NCBI RefSeq assembly: GCF_003937915.1
Contig: NZ_RHUM01000005.1
Coordinates: 166,014-230,013 of the forward strand
Source of the DNA: Erwinia sp. 198
GTDB lineage: Bacteria; Pseudomonadota; Gammaproteobacteria; Enterobacterales; Enterobacteriaceae
Reading direction: 5' to 3'
DNA length: 64,000 nucleotides
Position 1 is the first letter of the stretch, and each line of letters starts with the position of its first letter. The position numbers and the translations under genes are program-made. The notes beneath the pieces were generated by a model. That model was given only the letters and a program-made list of their open reading frames with translations, was not told the DNA's origin and made no database searches. Below are positions 47,095 through 55,405 of this stretch, piece after piece.

Positions 47095-47611
47095 AGCGGG
47101 CAAATTCGGCGGGGATGCGGGCGAAGGTATGCAGAAACCACGGCGTAAAACGCTCGGGGTGCGCCGCCATTTCCTGCTGAATTTCCGGCAGCGAAGCGTA
47201 GCGCCAGTCGTCCGCTTCTTCCGGATTAGGCTGCGGTAGCTTATCGCTCAGGGTAAACAGGACGTGACCATATTCATGTTCGATCAGGCCATTTGCCAGC
47301 GGCAGGTAATAGCTCAGCTCAAACATGGGCTGTAGCTTCAGCGATAGCCCCATTTCTTCATTGAGGCGTCGCTCGGCCGCGTGGCGCGTCGACTCTTCCG
47401 GGTAAGGATGGCCGCAGGTGGTGTTGCTCCACAGCCCGCCGCAGTGGTATTTACCGCTGGCGCGCCGTTGCAGCAGCAGCTGATGGCGGGAGTTAAACAC
47501 GTAAACGGTGACCGCGCGATGCAGCAATCCTTTCTGATGAACCTCAAGCTTTTCCATTCGACCGATGGCGCGATCCCGATCGTCGACCAGGATAACTTCG
47601 ATTGCAGACAT
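47054..47611 (-). CDS. idi: Isopentenyl-diphosphate delta-isomerase, type 1
   Basis: 185 residues. The type-1 IDI Nudix fold includes the active-site Cys in NTTCGHPYPEES and the Glu in IEHEYGHVLF. It interconverts IPP and DMAPP. The ATG follows AAGAGG. The last ten codons (ACRHPACTPAP) run into the truncated MFS gene and probably differ from the original C-terminus. No carotenoid (crt) genes are nearby, although crt clusters with idi are common in Pantoea. Confidence 0.92.
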   Translation of the reverse strand: MSAIEVILVDDRDRAIGRMEKLEVHQKGLLHRAVTVYVFNSRHQLLLQRRASGKYHCGGLWSNTTCGHPYPEESTRHAAERRLNEEMGLSLKLQPMFELSYYLPLANGLIEHEYGHVLFTLSDKLPQPNPEEADDWRYASLPEIQQEMAAHPERFTPWFLHTFARIPAEFARFTACRHPACTPAP

Positions 47612-47696
47612 GCACACCTCTTAAGAATTATCTCAGATAATTGTGGCATATCTTTAGCGGCCGTGGCTGGGTAAAATCGTGCGAAAGTACCACGGC

Positions 47697-48803
47697 TTAG
47701 CCAGCCGGCGGATCCACCAGCTCGGGCCGCGCCCGGAAGACAGGATTACACCCCGCCTCGGTTAAGCGTTCCACTAATTGCAGGCCGCCTTGTGGTTCCT
47801 GTTCGACGAATTCCTGCTCGGCGGCCGTCACCGGCGTGGCCCATAACAGCGTCACTTTTTCTCCTTGACGCGGCGGCAGTGTAAAACTATCGCCCAGCGT
47901 GGCCGAAAGCAAAAAGCCTTCAAAACCTATCGGCGCGACGGCGGAAGAGAGCGTATGCCCTTCGCCCAGCCAGCTGAGGCGCGCCCAGGGAAAATGCGCA
48001 AAGCTTGCCAGCGCGCTGGCCATCTGCACCGCGTTCTCTTCGCTCATCACCTCGCCGTCGATCGCCATCGCCAGCTCGATACGGCGACGATCGGCAGCGT
48101 CTTTATCCTTATAGAGGAAATCGATCCACGGCATGGGCCGGATGCTCATGCCCAACGTCAGAAAATACCAGTTGCCCTGATGATAGTGCTGCGAGATAGC
48201 CATTGGCGGCCAGCTGCCCTGGTCGATAGCGTAGTACTTTAGCGACTCGCCATATTGCGCCTCGTAGCAGCGCAGCATTTCTCGCTGAATGCCTTCCCAC
48301 GGTTGGGCATCCTGCCAGTCGCGCCAGAAAAGACGATCTTTCTCCGCCCGCGCGTACCAGCTGTTGGTAGAGGCGGAACCCAGCGGCGCGGTCAGCCGGT
48401 TCTCTTTGATGCAGCCAGCGGAAAAGCTGACCTGTTTATCCTGATACAGGCTCCAGCCGGGAATAACCGCCAGCAGCTGCCCCTGATACCAGAGCGCCGC
48501 ACCGTCATCGCCGGGCGTCCAGATAACCTGCAGGCCTGCCGGATGCAATATCGGCTCCGCTTCCAGCGTGCGGCAGTATTCGGCGCTGAGCAGCGGCGGA
48601 ATGCCCTGCGCCATCGCCTCGCTGTCTTCCTGCGCGGGCGCAGGCAGCAGGTTTCTCAGCCAACAGCCGCGCACGGCAAACTGGCCGCGAAACGGCTCGG
48701 CCGGACGAATGTAAAAATAGGCGGTGCGCTCATCCTGCTCAACCGTGGCAATAAGGGTTTGTTGCTGATTAAAGACTTCAGCCAGCCGGTACGTCTGTGT
48801 CAT
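47697..48803 (-). CDS. Suppressor-of-fused domain protein
   Basis: 368 residues. The C-terminal half resembles the SUFU domain (AISQHYHQGNWYFLTLGMSIRPMPWIDFLYKDKDAA, then AMASALASFAHFPW-like MASALASFAHFPWARLSWLGEGHT). The N-terminal half is of unknown type. Bacterial SUFU proteins often appear as immunity or contact-dependent-toxin partners, but no toxin lies next to it; function unknown. The ATG follows GAGG. Confidence 0.75.
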   Translation of the reverse strand: MTQTYRLAEVFNQQQTLIATVEQDERTAYFYIRPAEPFRGQFAVRGCWLRNLLPAPAQEDSEAMAQGIPPLLSAEYCRTLEAEPILHPAGLQVIWTPGDDGAALWYQGQLLAVIPGWSLYQDKQVSFSAGCIKENRLTAPLGSASTNSWYARAEKDRLFWRDWQDAQPWEGIQREMLRCYEAQYGESLKYYAIDQGSWPPMAISQHYHQGNWYFLTLGMSIRPMPWIDFLYKDKDAADRRRIELAMAIDGEVMSEENAVQMASALASFAHFPWARLSWLGEGHTLSSAVAPIGFEGFLLSATLGDSFTLPPRQGEKVTLLWATPVTAAEQEFVEQEPQGGLQLVERLTEAGCNPVFRARPELVDPPAG

Positions 48804-48903
48804 AGCGCCTCGACAAGGGTTCAGGGTCATCCCTTTTCCCGGAATTTCCCGGAGAATAGAGCAGGATGCCCGTGCGCGCCATGTCACAACAAGGGTAATA
48901 ATC

Positions 48904-49776
48904 TCAAATTTCGCGCCCCATGCGCTGCATGGCACGATAATAGCCGCCGCGACGCACGCACCAGCGCAGCCCGGACGCCAGCCATTTCATCCGCTGGCGG
49001 ATTAGCGCCCGCCGCCAGCCGGAAAAGCGAAAGCCAAACTGCTGCTGCGTCCATTCGGGCAAAAGCTCAATGCCCGCCATCATCATAGTGCGCATGGCCG
49101 GACGCGCCTGCCAGCTCGGCGCGGGCATGGTCAGCAGCACGGCGAGCACCGCTCTGGTGCGCTCGTCACAGCGCAGCTGCGGCCGCATCGCCGTCAGGTA
49201 AGCCTCGACTTCCTGTACCGTTTTCGGCACCTGCTCCGCGCCCAGCGCTTCGGCCACCACGGCGGCCTCCGCATAATAGCGATCCTGATCCTCACGGCTG
49301 AGCAGCGGATTTTTATAGCGCAGATGGGCGGCCAGAAAGCGGCTGGTTTCCGCCACGTGTACCCAGGTCAGCAGCGCCGGATCGCTGGCGGCATAGGGGT
49401 TGCCCTGGCCATCAACGCCCGTTACCCGCAGATGGATCCGTTTTACGCGCTCAATTAACGTATGGGCGTCCGCCGTGTTGCCAAAGGTGGTCACGGCGAT
49501 AAACTGGCTGGTGCGCCGCAGCCTGCCTGACATATCCTCGCGAAAGGTTGAGTGATCCCAGACGCCTGCCAGCGCCTGTGGATGCAGCATCTGCATCAGC
49601 AGCGCGGAGATGCCGCCGCACAACATTGATGAGAAATCGCCGTGCACCTGCCAGATAACGCTGTCCGGACCGTAAAGACCGGGATCGCCAGGCGGCTGGC
49701 TGAGGTCGAAGTCGTTCATCGCCAGCCCGTTCAGGCGAAAGACCTGCTGCTGGATCCTGTCTCTGAGTGAAAGCAT
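48904..49776 (-). CDS. MpaB/rubber-oxygenase-like (DUF2236) protein
   Basis: 290 residues of the oxygenase MpaB family. The N-terminal GPDSVIWQVHGDFSSMLCGG and MLHPQALAGVWDHSTF, then TWVHVAETSRFLAAHLRYK with the family His residues, suggest a haem-b-type oxygenase fold. There is no signal peptide. The substrate is unknown; the relation to latex-clearing and mycophenolic-acid enzymes is at family level only. Confidence 0.85.
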   Translation of the reverse strand: MLSLRDRIQQQVFRLNGLAMNDFDLSQPPGDPGLYGPDSVIWQVHGDFSSMLCGGISALLMQMLHPQALAGVWDHSTFREDMSGRLRRTSQFIAVTTFGNTADAHTLIERVKRIHLRVTGVDGQGNPYAASDPALLTWVHVAETSRFLAAHLRYKNPLLSREDQDRYYAEAAVVAEALGAEQVPKTVQEVEAYLTAMRPQLRCDERTRAVLAVLLTMPAPSWQARPAMRTMMMAGIELLPEWTQQQFGFRFSGWRRALIRQRMKWLASGLRWCVRRGGYYRAMQRMGREI

Positions 49777-49997
49777 TATTTTCCTGATTTTGAGGCGTTA
49801 ATGACGTTTGAAACAGCCCAGGCTGCGTTTTCGGGTAGTTCATCTTCGTGCCAACGCGACATCCGGCCTTGCCGATGTAATAAATTATATAATATTCCTT
49901 TGTTCTTTTTTAGACTTTACAAGCAAGATGATACTTCGTTATATTTCTCGAGTAGCTTACTCAGCCTTTAAATCAGATATCAAAAGGATAAGGGAAT

Positions 49998-50609
49998 ATG
50001 CTTGAACCAGAAAAAGGATTATTAACCTTCAGAGCTGAAGGCAGCAATAGTAAAAGTAGCCTTTATTTTTCCAGAAAAATTCATTTCCCGCAGGATGCAG
50101 AAAGATGTGATGGCGTTTTGTCAGGCGTCACGCTCGGCAGAGGCTACGACCTGGGTCACCGTAGCCGGTCAGAAATCATCAGTGACCTTACTTATGCGGG
50201 CTTGCCGGTCAGTAAAGCGAAAAAGCTTGCTGAAGCATCACGCCTGACAGGGTGTGAAGCACGAAATTTTGTAAAAAAGCATCATCATGAAATTGGCATT
50301 ATTACTGAAATTCAACAGGTAAAATTGTTTGAAAAAATATATCCTGATTATGAAGTAAGGGCGAAAAACAACTATAACTCCTGGCTAAAAAACAGATCGG
50401 ATATCGTTCCCTGGGGATCCCTAAGTTTGGCCATCAAAAATGTTTTAATTGATTTCGTTTATCAAGGTTATACCAAAAGCGCGCGCCCTATGCTGGCTGG
50501 TGCACATAATAATCCACAGGAACTTATTAATTATATAAGAAATACGCCGACCCTTCGTGATGATGAGCCTGACAGACAAAGAGTAAACTATTTACTGGAG
50601 TCGCGATGA
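49998..50609 (+). CDS. Pesticin-like muramidase (putative antibacterial effector)
   Basis: 203 residues, no signal peptide. It resembles the lysozyme-like C-terminal domain of pesticin. Glu14 in FRAEGSN, then GVTLGRGYDLG with Thr45 and Asp51, reproduce the Glu...Thr-x5-Asp arrangement of the pesticin active site (E178/T201/D207). The rest is helical. It should cleave peptidoglycan glycan strands. Lack of an export signal and a downstream overlapping LprI-type inhibitor (ATGA, four bases) indicate an effector/immunity pair, perhaps delivered by a type VI system; no vgrG/hcp/PAAR lies nearby. AT-rich DNA. Confidence 0.78.
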   Translation: MLEPEKGLLTFRAEGSNSKSSLYFSRKIHFPQDAERCDGVLSGVTLGRGYDLGHRSRSEIISDLTYAGLPVSKAKKLAEASRLTGCEARNFVKKHHHEIGIITEIQQVKLFEKIYPDYEVRAKNNYNSWLKNRSDIVPWGSLSLAIKNVLIDFVYQGYTKSARPMLAGAHNNPQELINYIRNTPTLRDDEPDRQRVNYLLESR

Positions 50610-50995
50610 AAAAATCTCTCGCGTTCGTATTACTTATCTGCCAGGCGAGCTTTGCTCAGGAGAATTGCGCGACGATCACCAATAGCGAGCAGTACTATAA
50701 CTGCTCATATATCAAAAAGGAGGCCGCTACCAAAAGGCTGGATGCTGTTTACAGTAAGTATTTAACTGAAGTTACTCATAGCTACACTGCGCATAAAAAT
50801 ATTGGTGAGGATCTTCTGGCTAAAATTAAAAAATCTCAGGTAGCATGGCTTAATTATATGCACGCTACTTGTGATATTTATGCCTTTCAGATCGACGAAA
50901 ATAACCAGCGTCATACCGCGGCAATTAATCAATGTGTTACTGATATGTCGGAAAAAAGAGTCACGGAGCTGGCAGAAATGATAGCCAATATTTAA
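50606..50995 (+). CDS. LprI-type lysozyme-inhibitor lipoprotein-like periplasmic protein (immunity)
   Basis: 129 residues. The signal peptide MKKSLAFVLLICQASFA is followed by the LprI (DUF1311) pattern of spaced cysteines and a Tyr/Lys-rich helical region: CATITNSEQYYNCSYIKKEA, LLAKIKKSQVAWLNYMHATCD, INQCVTDMSEKRVTELAEM. LprI proteins inhibit lysozymes. The gene overlaps the muramidase gene by four bases, so protection from that enzyme is the likely role. Confidence 0.82.
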   Translation: MKKSLAFVLLICQASFAQENCATITNSEQYYNCSYIKKEAATKRLDAVYSKYLTEVTHSYTAHKNIGEDLLAKIKKSQVAWLNYMHATCDIYAFQIDENNQRHTAAINQCVTDMSEKRVTELAEMIANI

Positions 50996-51359
50996 CCAGT
51001 ACAAGCCACGCCAGCCGGTATGCTCACCGTTAGTTGCGCGGATTTTCTTGCCGCCAGGGGGCAGGAATGTACAAACGCCGTCTACGGTAGCAAATCGGCG
51101 GCCATACCACGACGAAATGCACAAATGCCTTCTGCAGCGGCAGGCTGGCGATGGTAACGGCGGCGAAAGCTTTCCAGTTGCTATCCGGATTATGTAAAAA
51201 GGTCACGCGTGGTTCCTGACTGAAAAATCCACCGTATCGGTGCGGAAACTTCGCATCACAGGGAGAGTCGGGCGCAGGTAAAAAGTTTGATTGCGCTTAA
51301 TTCCGCACGCAATAACCTTTATGCTTATCCGCTTTAACCCGCAGGGAAAAGGAAAAGCC
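50996..51359. other. Gene-free stretch with possible decayed coding DNA
   Basis: 364 bases between the inhibitor and a GNAT gene. On the minus strand a broken frame gives FLHNPDSNWKAFAAVTIASL and further hydrophobic residues, which look protein-like but match nothing recognised and have no start or stop in a sensible place. The GC content returns to the genome level here, so this may be original chromosome interrupted by the island. Confidence 0.4.
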
Positions 51360-51845
51360 ATGAGTATCACTATCCGCCAGGCCCGTCCGACAGACGCGCA
51401 AACCATTTACGCGATGATTTATGAGCTGGCCGTTTATGAAAAAGCGCCGCAAGAAGTGGTGACCACGCCGGAGGAAATTCGCGAGACGCTGTTTGGCGCA
51501 GAGAGCAAAACCGAAGCGCTGATTTGCGAAGTGGACGGCACCGCCGTCGGCTATGCGGTGTTTTTTACCAGCTACTCAACCTGGCTTGGCCGCAACGGCA
51601 TTTATCTGGAAGATCTCTATATTTCGCCTGATGCGCGCGGCAACGGCGCGGGCAAAGCGCTGATTAAGCATATTGCGCAGCTGGCCGTGCAGCGCCGCTG
51701 CGGTCGTCTGGAGTGGAGCGTGCTGGACTGGAATCAGCCCGCTATCGACTTCTATTTAAGCATTGGCGCCGTGGCGCAAAGCGAATGGGTGCGTTATCGC
51801 CTGGACGGCGACGCGCTGCTGAAATTTGCCGAAGCAGGAAAGTAG
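51360..51845 (+). CDS. GNAT-family N-acetyltransferase (diamine-acetyltransferase-like)
   Basis: 161 residues. IRQARPTDAQTIYAMIYELAVYEKAP at the start and GIYLEDLYISPDARGNGAGKALI, with the RGNGAG acetyl-CoA loop, are close to the spermidine/spermine (SAT) group. The downstream EWSVLDWNQPAIDFYLSIGA carries the usual Asn-Tyr pair. The substrate is probably an amine; not certain. It lies between the two muramidase modules at normal GC and so is probably resident. Confidence 0.88.
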   Translation: MSITIRQARPTDAQTIYAMIYELAVYEKAPQEVVTTPEEIRETLFGAESKTEALICEVDGTAVGYAVFFTSYSTWLGRNGIYLEDLYISPDARGNGAGKALIKHIAQLAVQRRCGRLEWSVLDWNQPAIDFYLSIGAVAQSEWVRYRLDGDALLKFAEAGK

Positions 51846-51976
51846 AAGCCATAAAATGTTTCAACAGATTTGAATAAGGCCGGGAAATATAATTCAGACA
51901 ACAGACCGTGTTATCGGCCTGTTGTTTTTATACGTTAGCGCGCATAATCCCTAATATAGTCCAGCAAGGAGCGATT

Positions 51977-52471
51977 ATGGACGGCCTTAATAACGATTTT
52001 TCTCTTAGCGCTACAGGCTATAAAAATTTACGCACCCGTGAAGTTGTTGTTTATCATTATTACAATGACTCAGGATTTAATGCAGAGAATTGTACATGGG
52101 GAGTTGGAACGCTTGCTCACTATGGTCTTTGTACCGAAGAGGAATTACAAAGAGAAGTAACAACAAACGATATTAACGCAGCGCTGGCGAAGCATGTTCA
52201 TCAGGTTGAACGCTATATACGCCGCAAAGTCAAGCATTATCGGCTGACGCAGGCGTAGTTCGATGCTCTGGTTTCCTTTTCTTATAACGTGGGGAGTCCT
52301 TCTGCCGTGATGGCCGCAGCCGATCGCGGGGACACGAAAGCGGTACATGATAAAATGCCAAATTATATCTATGTCTATAAACGTGATGCTCAGGGCCGTA
52401 AGATCGGAAAGCCACAAATTTTAGCCCCACTTTATCAACGAAGGCTTGAAGAATCTTCCCCCTTTCAATAA
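51977..52471 (+). pseudogene. GH24 phage-type lysozyme interrupted by one amber codon
   Basis: 164 sense codons plus a TAG at codon 94 (52256-52258). Before it: Glu22 (RTREVVV), Asp31 (YYNDSG) and Thr40 (CTWGVGT) fit the Glu-8-Asp...Thr triad of T4-type lysozymes. After it the frame continues FDALVSFSYNVGSPSAVM, the usual second half (LTQxQFDALVSFxxNVG). The amber replaces a conserved Gln codon, CAG to TAG. There is no signal peptide and the ribosome site is good (AAGGAG). Only 93 residues would be made without suppression. It is followed by a small exported protein gene. Confidence 0.85.
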
Positions 52472-52481
52472 AGAGTCCGTC

Positions 52482-52916
52482 ATGAAAAAAATTATAGCCG
52501 CTGCAATGCTTTTTTTGATGAGTAGCGCTATAGCGGATAAAGAGACAGATGCAAGGCTTGATAAACTGATGGGGCCAGCAACGCATCAGCAATATCATCA
52601 GTTTCTGGAAAATTTACAACATGCGGTAGCTATTGCGGATAAAAGATCCGTTGCTGCTATGATAGATTATCCTGTTACTGTTTCTGTTAACGGACGGCCG
52701 GTTTACCTGGCAAACAAACAGGATTTTATTACTAATTTTGATTTTATATTTAATGAAAAATTAAAAAAAACAGTGGCAGAACAAAAATATGAAAACTTGT
52801 TCGCGAAAGATAGCGGGATCATGGTCGGTAGTCATGGAGAAATTTGGTTTAGCGGCATTTGCATAACCAGCGACTGTCAAAAATTCGCGATTAAAATCAT
52901 AGCTATCAATAATTAA
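52482..52916 (+). CDS. Small periplasmic protein, putative immunity for the GH24 lysozyme
   Basis: 144 residues. The signal peptide MKKIIAAAMLFLMSSAIA is followed by a mixed alpha/beta domain of about 125 residues with a Cys pair (CITSDC). The middle part (VAAMIDYPVTVSVNGRPVYLANKQDFI) looks like an NTF2/SnoaL-type fold. It starts ten bases after the lysozyme stop, the same order as the muramidase/inhibitor module upstream. An inhibitor role is inferred from position and export only. Confidence 0.7.
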   Translation: MKKIIAAAMLFLMSSAIADKETDARLDKLMGPATHQQYHQFLENLQHAVAIADKRSVAAMIDYPVTVSVNGRPVYLANKQDFITNFDFIFNEKLKKTVAEQKYENLFAKDSGIMVGSHGEIWFSGICITSDCQKFAIKIIAINN

Positions 52917-52959
52917 CCGGCCGCCCTCCTCAGGCTGCCGGTTTAATTAAAGGTGATAT

Positions 52960-55257
52960 TTACAGGTAATCAAATTCCGCATCGCTGGTGTGAACAGAAT
53001 CCAGCCCGATCATCACGCTGAATTTACCCGGCTCCGCCACCTGCTGCATTTTGGCGTTCCAGAATTTAAGCGCCTTCACGTCAACAGGGAAGGTCACGGT
53101 CTGCGACTCGCCCGCTTTCAGCATAATGCGCTTAAAGCCCTTCAGCTCCTTCACCGGGCGGCTAACGCTGGCGACCTGGTCACGCAGGTAAAGCTGCACC
53201 AGGGTCGCGCCGTCAAGCTTGCCGGTGTTGGTCACCGTGACCGAAGCCGAAACCTGACCGTTACGCGGCATGGTTTTAGCCGAAAGCGTGACCGGCGATA
53301 CCGTAAAGCTGGTGTAGCTCAGACCAAAGCCAAACGGATAAAGCGGGCCGTTCTCCGCATCGTAATAGTGCGAGGTATATTTGTTCGGCCTTGCCGGATC
53401 GTAAGGCCGTCCCGTGTTCAGGTGGTTGTAGTAGATTGGGATCTGCCCTACCGAACGAGGGAAAGACATCGGCAGCTTGCCGGAAGGATTGTAATCGCCG
53501 AACAGCACGTCCGCGATAGCGTTGCCGCCTTCGGTGCCGCTGAACCAGGTTTCCAGCAGCGCATCCGCTTCGCGGCTCTCTTTAACGATAGCCAGCGGGC
53601 GGCCGTTCATCAGCACCAGCACCAGCGGCTTGCCGGTCGCCTTCAGCGCGCTAATCAGCACCTGCTGCGAAGGCGGAATGGTGATATCGCTGCGGCTGGA
53701 CGCTTCGTGCGCCATGCCCTGCGCTTCGCCCACTACGGCCACCACAACATCCGCTTTTTTCGCCGTTTCTACCGCTTCGTCCAACAGCTGCTGCGGGGTG
53801 CGCGCATCCACCGTGACCGCTTTTTCATAAAGGTTCAGAAAGTCCTGGATGCCCTTATTGTCGCTGACGTTAGCGCCTTTGGCGTAAAGCAGCGTGGCTT
53901 TGCCTGCGGTAGCGTTTTTAATGCCTTGCATAACGGTAACGGACTGCGAGGCGACGCCTGCCGCCGACCAGCTGCCCATAATATCGCGCTGGCTGTCGGC
54001 CAGCGGGCCGATCAGCGCAATGGTGCCCGCTTTTTTCAGCGGCAGCGTGTCATTGCGGTTTTTCAGCAGCACGATGCTTTTGCGAGCGACATCACGCGCT
54101 TCCGGCCGGTGTAAGCGGCTTTCGGCATTGGTGTCTTTGGGATCGCTCTCCGCCGGGCCAAGATGGCTGTAGGGATCGTTAAACAACCCCATATCATATT
54201 TAACGTTAAGCACGTGGCGCGTGGCATCGTCGATATCCGCCATACTGACCGCGCCGCTTTTTACCAGGTTCGGCAGATACTTGCTGTAGTATTCGTCGCT
54301 CATGCTCATATTCACGCCGGACTGGATGGCGACACGTACGGCATCCTGCGGATCGCTGGCCACACCGTGCTTCATCAGCTCTTTGATCGCGCCGTGATCG
54401 CTGATGGTGATACCTTTGAACTTCCAGTCATCCCGCAGCAAATCTTTCAGCAGCCAGCTATTGGAAGTGGCAGGCACGCCGTTGATTGAATTCAGTGAGA
54501 CCATCACGCCGCCGCTGCCCGCGTCCAGCGCCGCTTTGTAAGGCGGCAGATAGTCCTGCGCCAGCCGCTGCGGACTCATATCCACCGTGTTGTAATCGCG
54601 ACCGCCCTCTACCGCACCATAGGCGGCGAAGTGCTTCACGCTGGTCATCACCGAATAGCGATCCGCCGGGCTTTTACCCTGCATGGATTCCACCAGCATG
54701 CGGCCCATCTCCGACGTCAGCCAGGTATCCTCGCCGAACCCTTCCGATACCCTGCCCCAGCGCGGTTCGCGCGTGACGTCCACCATCGGCGCCCAGGTCA
54801 TGTTCAGGCCGTCGTCCGCCGCTTCATAAGCCGACACGCGCCCCACGGTTGCGATAGCATCCAGATCCCAGCTTGCCGCCAGCGCCAGCGGAATAGGGAA
54901 AACGGTACGCTGACCGTGCACCACATCATAGGCAAAGAACAGCGGAATTTTCAGGCGGCTGAGCTGCATCGCCTGATCCTGCATCGCGCGGATATCGTGG
55001 CGCGTGACGGTATTAAAGATAGCGCCGACCTGCTCTTGCTTGATCATTTCCCGGATAGCCTCTTTCGGGTTATCCGGGCCGACGCTAATTAACCGGAGCT
55101 GGCCGATTTTTTCATCCAGCGTCATTTTCTGCAGGAGGTTGCTCACAAAGGTGTCGCGAGCTGCGGGCGTCAGCGGGTGCTGCCCGTGGTTATCGTCGGC
55201 AAAGGCAGGCTGTAGCGCCAGCGCAACGGCGAAGCTAACAGAACAAATCCATTTCAT
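52960..55257 (-). CDS. bglX: Periplasmic beta-glucosidase BglX
   Basis: 765 residues, same length as E. coli BglX. Signal peptide MKWICSVSFAVALALQPAFA. The GH3 N-terminal barrel carries the nucleophile Asp in KGITISDHGAIKEL. The C-terminal GH3 sandwich (VVAVVGEAQGMAHEASSRSD) and a fibronectin-III-like end (LVQLYLRDQVASVSRPVKELKGF) follow. It hydrolyses beta-glucosides in the periplasm. It is convergent with the immunity gene and divergent from dld. Confidence 0.96.
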   Translation of the reverse strand: MKWICSVSFAVALALQPAFADDNHGQHPLTPAARDTFVSNLLQKMTLDEKIGQLRLISVGPDNPKEAIREMIKQEQVGAIFNTVTRHDIRAMQDQAMQLSRLKIPLFFAYDVVHGQRTVFPIPLALAASWDLDAIATVGRVSAYEAADDGLNMTWAPMVDVTREPRWGRVSEGFGEDTWLTSEMGRMLVESMQGKSPADRYSVMTSVKHFAAYGAVEGGRDYNTVDMSPQRLAQDYLPPYKAALDAGSGGVMVSLNSINGVPATSNSWLLKDLLRDDWKFKGITISDHGAIKELMKHGVASDPQDAVRVAIQSGVNMSMSDEYYSKYLPNLVKSGAVSMADIDDATRHVLNVKYDMGLFNDPYSHLGPAESDPKDTNAESRLHRPEARDVARKSIVLLKNRNDTLPLKKAGTIALIGPLADSQRDIMGSWSAAGVASQSVTVMQGIKNATAGKATLLYAKGANVSDNKGIQDFLNLYEKAVTVDARTPQQLLDEAVETAKKADVVVAVVGEAQGMAHEASSRSDITIPPSQQVLISALKATGKPLVLVLMNGRPLAIVKESREADALLETWFSGTEGGNAIADVLFGDYNPSGKLPMSFPRSVGQIPIYYNHLNTGRPYDPARPNKYTSHYYDAENGPLYPFGFGLSYTSFTVSPVTLSAKTMPRNGQVSASVTVTNTGKLDGATLVQLYLRDQVASVSRPVKELKGFKRIMLKAGESQTVTFPVDVKALKFWNAKMQQVAEPGKFSVMIGLDSVHTSDAEFDYL

Positions 55258-55405
55258 CAGGGTAGTTTCTCTCAGGTAAACGACAGAAAATCGTGCGGCG
55301 AGTGTGCCATAAGTTGAGGATAGCAGGTAGTTTTCAAGCCGGTTAAGCCTGCTTTAGTTCAGCGGTGCTAAAGTTAGGGCGTGCGATAAAAAAGGACACA
55401 AGGAT

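Noticed and set aside
47697-49776. SUFU-like and MpaB-like genes as part of the muramidase effector island
   Set aside because: They face away from the island, have normal GC and codon use, and no muramidase-related feature; adjacency alone is not enough.
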